Assembly: GCF_000022565.1 (NCBI RefSeq)
Contig: NC_012483.1
Location: forward strand, 1,922,001 to 1,986,000
DNA length: 64,000 bases
Source of the DNA: Acidobacterium capsulatum ATCC 51196
GTDB taxonomy: Bacteria > Acidobacteriota > Terriglobia > Terriglobales > Acidobacteriaceae
Direction of reading: 5' to 3'
The position numbers were made by a program, and so were the translations under genes. Below the pieces are notes generated by a model. That model saw only the letters and a program-made list of their open reading frames with translations, did no database searches and was not told the origin of the DNA. Shown in pieces: positions 59,285 through 64,000 of this stretch; the first letter of the stretch is position 1, and each line of letters starts with the position of its first letter.

Positions 59285-60079
59285 TTACTTGAGATTGAGC
59301 GAGGGCCACTGCGGCGGGCGTTTCTCCAGAAACGACCGGATGCCTTCGCGAAAGTCGTCTGTGAGGCGCGCGTCGGCATTGGCCTGAACGGCGGCGGCGA
59401 TTTCGGCATCGAGCGCGGCGCGGGTCTGGTCGCGCAGCAGGCGCTTGGTGGCGGCGATCGCCTCGGGGCTATTCTTCAATAACTCCGCTGCGAGCGCCTC
59501 GCAGGCGGGCAGGAGTTCTTCCGGCTCCACGATGCGGTTGACGAGGCCGAGGGCGAGCGCTTCAGGCGCTTCCACGATGCGGCCCGTGAGCAATAGGTCG
59601 CGGGCCTGTTTTTCTCCAACCTGCGCGCGCAGAAACGACGACACAATCGCGGGGATGAAGCCGATGCGCACCTCGGTGTAGCCGAACCTCGCGCGCGGCA
59701 CGGCAAGCGTGAAGTCGCAGAGCGTGGCCAGGCCGCATCCGCCGGCGATGGCCGCACCGTTGACGGCGGCGATGGTGGGCCTGGGGCAGTCGTAGAGCGC
59801 GAGAAACAGCTCGGCAATGCGGGCGGAGTCGGCATGGTGCTCGGCGGGTGTTTTGTGTTCGAGCGATTGCAGATGTTCGAGGTCAAGCCCGGCGCAGAAG
59901 GCCGAACCCGCGCCGGTGAGCAGAATGGCTCCGCAGGCTGCGTCACTGCCAGCCGCGCGGAAGGCCTCGATCAGCTCGCCGATGAGTTGCGGATGCAGCG
60001 CGTTGCGCTTGTCTGGCCGGTTGAGGGTGATGCGGCAGAGGCCGGATTGCTGATGGACCTGGATCATCTCATAGTGCAT
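59285..60079 (-). CDS. enoyl-CoA hydratase (probable methylglutaconyl-CoA hydratase)
   Basis: 264 residues from the ATG at 60079; residues read upstream belong to the HMG-CoA lyase overlap region. Crotonase fold: ITLNRPDKRNAL, the oxyanion-hole segment FCAGLDL, then AIAGGCGLATLCDF and FGYTEVRIGFIPA with the acidic residue for hydration. Because it directly follows HMG-CoA lyase and belongs with a carboxyltransferase, hydration of 3-methylglutaconyl-CoA in leucine breakdown is the best guess. A general fatty-acid enoyl-CoA hydratase is possible. Confidence 0.87.
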   Translation of the reverse strand: MHYEMIQVHQQSGLCRITLNRPDKRNALHPQLIGELIEAFRAAGSDAACGAILLTGAGSAFCAGLDLEHLQSLEHKTPAEHHADSARIAELFLALYDCPRPTIAAVNGAAIAGGCGLATLCDFTLAVPRARFGYTEVRIGFIPAIVSSFLRAQVGEKQARDLLLTGRIVEAPEALALGLVNRIVEPEELLPACEALAAELLKNSPEAIAATKRLLRDQTRAALDAEIAAAVQANADARLTDDFREGIRSFLEKRPPQWPSLNLK

Positions 60080-60087
60080 GGCTTCAC

Positions 60088-60963
60088 TCACTGGCGCGTG
60101 TGTCCGTACTTCTGTTCGATGGCATGTGTGGCGGCGATGAGGCCGTCGAGCGGGCGCAGATCGGGCAGCGGCGCGCCCAGCCGCTGCAGTTCGGCGAGCG
60201 CCACCTCGGTGGCGATGTTGCCGACGAGCGCATCCTGCGCGAAGGGACATCCACCGAGGCCGCCGATGGCGGTATCAAAGCGGCGGCATCCGGCCTCGTA
60301 ACCGGCGGCAATTTTTTCGGCGCTCTCCTCGGGCCGCGCGTGCAGATGCAGGCCCAGCTCGATGCCTTCCGGCAGGGCGTCGAGCGCGGCGCGCGTGAGC
60401 GCGTGCACCTCTTCCGGCGTGGCGAGGCCGACGGTATCGGCAAGCGAAATTTGCGTGATGCCCGAATCGGCAAGCAGATCGCAGGCGGCGGCCAGTTCGT
60501 CCGCGCCCGCCGGGTCGCCGTAGGGATTCCCGAAGGCCATCGAGATATAGACCACGAAATCGAGCCCGGCCTTGTAGGCGGCTTCGCCAATCTGTTCGAG
60601 CATATCCACGGCTTCTTCGGGCGACTGGTGTTGGTTGCGGCGCAGAAATTCGGGCGAGATGGAGTAGGGATAGCCGAGGGTCGCGACGGCGTTGGTGGCG
60701 ATGGCTCGTTCGGCGCCTTTGGGATTGACGACGATGCCGATCAGCTCGACGTCATCGGGCGGGTCAGCGTAGTCGAGCACCTGCTCGGAGTCGGCCATCT
60801 GCGGCACGGCTTTGGGCGAGACAAAGGAGACGGCGTCAATGTGACGGAAGCCCGCGGCGATGAGGGTGCGCAGGTAGTCCGCCTTGATTTCGGCAGGGAT
60901 GGTTTTGGGCAGCCCCTGCCATGCGTCGCGGGGGCACTCAATGAGCTTGACGGTATTGGCCAC
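60088..60963 (-). CDS. hydroxymethylglutaryl-CoA lyase
   Basis: 291 residues of the DRE-TIM/HMGL-like family. The start has ECPRDAWQGL with R12 and D13, the metal histidines are in GLHLHAR (H206, H208), and the catalytic cysteine is C239 in the signature GLGGCPFAQ. It splits HMG-CoA into acetoacetate and acetyl-CoA, the last step of leucine catabolism. The next gene begins 8 bases after its stop. The Gly of the usual RDGLQ is replaced (RDAWQ), a small oddity. Confidence 0.92.
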   Translation of the reverse strand: MANTVKLIECPRDAWQGLPKTIPAEIKADYLRTLIAAGFRHIDAVSFVSPKAVPQMADSEQVLDYADPPDDVELIGIVVNPKGAERAIATNAVATLGYPYSISPEFLRRNQHQSPEEAVDMLEQIGEAAYKAGLDFVVYISMAFGNPYGDPAGADELAAACDLLADSGITQISLADTVGLATPEEVHALTRAALDALPEGIELGLHLHARPEESAEKIAAGYEAGCRRFDTAIGGLGGCPFAQDALVGNIATEVALAELQRLGAPLPDLRPLDGLIAATHAIEQKYGHTRQ

Positions 60964-61003
60964 TGGACAGGTTAGCGCATTGGACGTGGTCGGGGCGAGT
61001 GCC

Positions 61004-61459
61004 TCAGTGGCCGCGCAGCAGGCTCATCAGCAGCACCAGCAGGATGCCGAAGATGTGCACGGCAAAGATGGCCGTGACCGCGCGCCAGAAACGCCGCGTG
61101 GCAAAAAGAACGATGCCCGCGAGCAGCCCATAGAGCGGGAACTGCAGGTAGAGCAGCATCTGGCTGAGGGCCGAGGCGTTGTCATAAGACAGCCCCACGG
61201 GATGTCCGCTGAAGAGCGCCACCCACGGATAGAGCAGCGAGAACGGCTGCGGCCCCATAAAGGTGAGAATCGCGGCCAGCCGCACGGTGCCGAAGGTGGC
61301 CGCGATGCCGAGCGCGAGCGGCAACAGCACCTGCCAGACGGAGTGATCCTGCGCCGGGCCGCGACGCTGCGCAGGACTGCGGCGCTGGGCGGTGCGGGCG
61401 CGCGAGTCTTGCTTGGGGCGGGTGTTGCGGGCGCGGGATCGTGCTTTGGCCGGAGGCAT
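61004..61459 (-). CDS. small membrane protein, hypothetical
   Basis: 151 residues. The first 38 residues are strongly basic and low-complexity (RARNTRPKQDSRART and similar). Three hydrophobic segments follow, about 42-65, 72-84 and 95-145 in two parts (LLPLALGIAATFGTVRLAA and IFGILLVLLMSLL). I do not recognise it. It lies between the carboxyltransferase and HMG-CoA lyase genes on the same strand, so it may be co-transcribed, without an evident link to leucine breakdown. Confidence 0.68.
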   Translation of the reverse strand: MPPAKARSRARNTRPKQDSRARTAQRRSPAQRRGPAQDHSVWQVLLPLALGIAATFGTVRLAAILTFMGPQPFSLLYPWVALFSGHPVGLSYDNASALSQMLLYLQFPLYGLLAGIVLFATRRFWRAVTAIFAVHIFGILLVLLMSLLRGH

Positions 61460-61528
61460 GAGTCCAGCATAGCCACTTCTCTGCCCGGAGTTTTCCAGAG
61501 TCTCGCACCCGGGGCGTTACTCGCGTGA

Positions 61529-63247
61529 TTACGTCTGCAGAATGCCGGGGTGAAAGCGCGGCACCTCGGGGTTGAGCGCAGCCGATTCGAGCGCGATGAG
61601 GAGCGCCTCGCGCGTGCGGGCCGGGTCAATGACGGCATCGACCCACAGACGCGCCGCGGCGTAGCGGCAGTCGGTCTGCTCGTCATAGGTAGCCTTGATG
61701 CTGGCGAGCACTTCCTGCTTTTCAGCGTCGCTGAGCTTTTTGCCGCCGCGCTCCAACTGGCGAATGCGCAGCTCGACGAGCGTGTTCGCGGCCGAGGCTC
61801 CGCTCATGACGGCATAGCGGGCCGTGGGCCACGCAAAGAGGAAGCGCGGGTCATACGCCTTGCCGCACATGGCGTAGTTGCCCGCGCCAAACGAACCACC
61901 CACAATCACCGACAGCTTGGGCACGACGGAGTTGGAGACCGCCGTGACCATCTTGGCGCCGGAGCGGATGATGCCGCTCCACTCGGCATCGCGGCCCACC
62001 ATGAAGCCGTTGACGTCGTGCAGAAAAATGAGCGGGATGAGGTTCTGGTTGCAGTCGAGAATGAAGCGGGCGGCCTTGTCGGCGCTCTCGGCATAGATGA
62101 CGCCGCCAAACTCCATGCGCTTTTCGCCGCTCTCGCTGGTCTGCGTCTGGGGCTGCTTCTGGTTGGCGACAATGCCCACGGAGAAGCCGCCGAGCCGCGC
62201 GTAGCCGCAGAGGAGGGTGCGGCCATACTCGGGCTTGTACTCCTCAAACTCGCTGCGATCGACCAGGCGGGCGATGATCTCGTGCATGTCATAGACATTG
62301 GCGGCAGCGCGTGCCGGATCGGGGTCGAGCAGGGTGTAGAGATCTTCCGCCGGATACTTGGGCCGGTCACGCTCGGGGTCATAGGCCGCGCGATCAAAGG
62401 GCGCGGGCGGCTTGTGGCCGAGGTGCGAGACGAGCGAGCGCATGCGGGCGATGGCGAGATGGTCGTTCGGCTCTTTGAAATCGACCGTGCCTGAGATGGC
62501 GGCGTGCATTTCGGCCCCGCCCAGCTCTTCGGCGGAGTACTTCTGGCCAATCGCCGCCTGCACGAGCGCGGGCCCGGCGAGGAAGAGTCCGCTGCCCTCG
62601 GTCATGATGACGTGGTCGGTCATGACGGGCAGATAGGCTCCGCCGGCGACGCACATGCCCATGATGGCGGTGATTTGCGGAATGCCCATCGCCGACATGA
62701 CGGCGTTGTTGCGGAAGACGCGGCCAAAGTCGTCCTGGTCAGGGAAGACATCCTCCTGCAGGGGCAGGAAGACGCCGGCCGAGTCCACCAGGTAGAGGGT
62801 GGGCAGATGGTTTTCCATGGCAATGTGCTGGGCGCGCAGCACCTTTTTGCACGTCATGGGGAAGAAGGCGCCGGCCTTGACCGTGGCGTCGTTGGCGATG
62901 ATCATGCAGAGCCGGCCGGAGACGCGGCCAATGCCGGTGATGGTGCCGGCGGCGGGCGCTCCGCCCCACTCCTCATACATGCCGAAGGCGGCGAAGAGCG
63001 ACAGCTCAAACAGCTCGGTTCCGGGATCAAGCAGCAGGGCGAGGCGCTCGCGCGCGGTGAGGCGCTTCTTGTTGTGCTGCGACTCGATCGCCTTTGGGCC
63101 GCCGCCCTCGCGGAGGGTGGCCTCCTGCTGGCGAATCTGCCCGAGCAAAGCCAGCATGGCCTGCGCATTGGCGCGGGCGCGGGGGATGGTGACGTCGAGG
63201 CGCGAGGCGATTTCAGTACGGAGCGTGGGAGCGGATTCGTTAGCCAT
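61529..63247 (-). CDS. acyl-CoA carboxylase beta subunit (probable methylcrotonyl-CoA carboxylase)
   Basis: 572 residues with the two crotonase-fold halves of biotin-dependent carboxyltransferases: ARERLALLLDPGTEL, ANDATVKAGAFFPMTCKK, then VIVGGSFGAGNYAMCGKAYDPRF in the second half, split here by its turn. Length and sequence favour the 3-methylcrotonyl-CoA carboxylase beta chain. With the hydratase and lyase downstream it forms a leucine-degradation set. The biotin carboxylase subunit is not visible upstream or nearby. Propionyl- or geranyl-CoA specificity cannot be excluded. Confidence 0.9.
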   Translation of the reverse strand: MANESAPTLRTEIASRLDVTIPRARANAQAMLALLGQIRQQEATLREGGGPKAIESQHNKKRLTARERLALLLDPGTELFELSLFAAFGMYEEWGGAPAAGTITGIGRVSGRLCMIIANDATVKAGAFFPMTCKKVLRAQHIAMENHLPTLYLVDSAGVFLPLQEDVFPDQDDFGRVFRNNAVMSAMGIPQITAIMGMCVAGGAYLPVMTDHVIMTEGSGLFLAGPALVQAAIGQKYSAEELGGAEMHAAISGTVDFKEPNDHLAIARMRSLVSHLGHKPPAPFDRAAYDPERDRPKYPAEDLYTLLDPDPARAAANVYDMHEIIARLVDRSEFEEYKPEYGRTLLCGYARLGGFSVGIVANQKQPQTQTSESGEKRMEFGGVIYAESADKAARFILDCNQNLIPLIFLHDVNGFMVGRDAEWSGIIRSGAKMVTAVSNSVVPKLSVIVGGSFGAGNYAMCGKAYDPRFLFAWPTARYAVMSGASAANTLVELRIRQLERGGKKLSDAEKQEVLASIKATYDEQTDCRYAAARLWVDAVIDPARTREALLIALESAALNPEVPRFHPGILQT

Positions 63248-63276
63248 AGAAAACTCGCCAGCATAGCATGCGCGGG

Positions 63277-63384
63277 GGCAGCGAGTCAGCGGGGCAGCGG
63301 GTCAGCGAGTTAGCGGGTCAGCGGGTCAGGGATGGAGCGGTCAGGGGTGAAGCGGTCAGGGATGGGGCGGCCAGGGTGGGGTGG
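63277..63384. repeat. octamer array running into a 15-bp minisatellite
   Basis: Octamers GGCAGCGA, GTCAGCGG, GGCAGCGG, GTCAGCGA, GTTAGCGG, GTCAGCGG span 63277-63324. They then change to 15-bp units TCAGGGATGGAGCGG, TCAGGGGTGAAGCGG, TCAGGGATGGGGCGG (63326-63370) and a decayed fourth. The array starts 30 bases before the carboxyltransferase ATG, so its promoter must lie within or beyond it. The rest of 63385-63610 shows no gene. Confidence 0.82.
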
Positions 63385-63610
63385 TCAGCGGTCAGGCGGT
63401 CGGCGGGGTGGGCTTGGCGGGGAGTGGGTTACGGATGGTGGAATTTTTGCGGGGACCGGTCCGCAGGAGTCTGGTGGACGGCTGGTTACGGGTGGGGAAG
63501 GCTGCGAAAAAAACTCCCATTAACGTCCTGCAACTGATTGATATGGCTGGACTTGCCGGACATTAGGCTCACAAGATCTTTAGAATCAACGCGAATTAAC
63601 CCCTTCCATA

Positions 63611-63670
63611 GCCGCTCAAAAGCGGAAAAGCTCAGGAAAAATCCGCATGGGAGCGGTCTTTTCCTGAGCT
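63611..63670. terminator. tandem hairpins, probable terminator of the right-edge gene
   Basis: AGCTCAGGAAAA (63629-63640) and TTTTCCTGAGCT (63659-63670) form a perfect 12-bp stem with an inner CCGC/GCGG pair. CCGCT-CAAA-AGCGG follows on the minus strand at 63612-63625, with T-rich sequence between. It would end transcription coming leftward from the alpha/beta hydrolase gene. Confidence 0.75.
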
Positions 63671-63845
63671 TCTACTTCCATTTTATCGGAAGACGCGGAA
63701 ATTACCGGCAAGGGACTGGCCGTCCAGGCACACGCGCCTTTGGCGCCCCTCGACCCGCATGGGTGGAGGGTGTTTCAGCGGGATGGGGAGGATGCGCGAA
63801 CGGACGAGTGTTACTGGCGTGAAGAGCGTTTATCGGGGCCACGAT

Positions 63846-64000
63846 TCAGGGTCGCTTCTGGTTATAGTTCGCTGGCTCTCGATGGGCCGTCCGTGTGATG
63901 GCTTCGATCAATACGTCGTGAAAGACCGGTGGTATGTCGTGTCCCATGCCGTCGATCAGCAGAAGCCTGGCTCCTTCGATGGAAGCTGCCGTGTCCTCTC
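63846..64000 (-). CDS. alpha/beta hydrolase, C-terminal fragment at the window edge
   Basis: Fifty codons ending in TGA at 63846-63848; the gene continues beyond base 64000. The translation includes ARLLLIDGMGHDIPPVFHDV, the usual C-terminal segment of alpha/beta hydrolases in which the His of GMGHD completes the catalytic triad. Nothing can be said about substrate or length. The 175 bp between its stop and the hairpins at 63670 contain no recognisable gene. Confidence 0.7.
   Translation of the reverse strand, partial: EDTAASIEGARLLLIDGMGHDIPPVFHDVLIEAITRTAHREPANYNQKRP

Noticed and set aside
63268-63537. Open frame within the octamer and 15-bp repeats
   Set aside because: Its translation is just the repeat ([16 protein letters not shown]-like) with no ribosome binding site.
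1-64000. tRNA or rRNA genes
   Set aside because: No T-loop-like GGTTCRA segments with matching arms were noticed in any gap, and no rRNA sequence was recognised. A dedicated covariance search was not possible.

Overview
The window reads as a stretch of chromosome from a high-GC, Gram-negative bacterium, most probably an acidobacterium of the Acidobacteriaceae type. This is inferred from content, not from a marker gene. Outer-membrane genes are present (Kdo transferase, LpxK, a WaaC-like heptosyltransferase, a TolC-type channel, a DUF481 barrel). They occur with bacillithiol synthesis (BshC), futalosine-pathway menaquinone synthesis (MqnC), the MEP isoprenoid pathway, and secreted VWFA-like, DUF3108, prolyl-oligopeptidase, GH31 and penicillin-acylase-type proteins. 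No rRNA, tRNA, CRISPR array, insertion sequence or prophage was recognised.

Layout. 0.3-5.2 kb: a tight minus-strand envelope operon, waaA-lpxK-waaC-methyltransferase-DUF3108. 6-16 kb: mostly minus-strand housekeeping genes (cysteine desulfurase, rseP, dxr, cdsA, gltX, ispF, ispD). 16-26 kb: bshC, a DUF2520 oxidoreductase, a Nudix hydrolase, a cold-shock protein, DNA polymerase X, a flavin reductase, uppS, an HU protein and a dolichyl-phosphate-type glycosyltransferase. 26-38 kb: an ABC exporter, a secreted S9 peptidase, a TolC-like channel, an orphan histidine kinase and a large secreted GH31 glycosidase. 38-50 kb: three toxin-antitoxin loci (HigBA-like, VapBC, Panacea-type) among mqnC, a DUF481 protein, a cytochrome c, a glycosyltransferase, mnmA, der and a DinG-like helicase. 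50-64 kb: a secreted amidohydrolase, small proteins, a prenyl diphosphate synthase, a penicillin acylase homologue, HAD and DHH phosphoesterases, a leucine-degradation cluster, and the C-terminus of an alpha/beta hydrolase at the right edge.

How genes fit together. Dxr, IspD, IspF, the short-chain prenyl synthase and UppS cover much of the route from deoxyxylulose phosphate to undecaprenyl diphosphate, but they are scattered. CdsA, LpxK, WaaA and WaaC serve phospholipid and LPS assembly, and RseP serves envelope stress signalling. The cysteine desulfurase is a plausible sulfur donor for MnmA. The carboxyltransferase, enoyl-CoA hydratase and HMG-CoA lyase at 59-63 kb form a leucine catabolic set that lacks its biotin carboxylase here.

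The most unusual features are intergenic. Arrays of degenerate 7-bp and 8-bp repeats recur. Several are built as two arrays in opposite orientation around a short core, and several begin within a few bases of a stop codon. Two REP-like hairpin families are also dispersed. The Panacea-type toxin-antitoxin pair is AT-richer than its surroundings and is bracketed by 13-bp direct repeats, which suggests a discrete inserted module.
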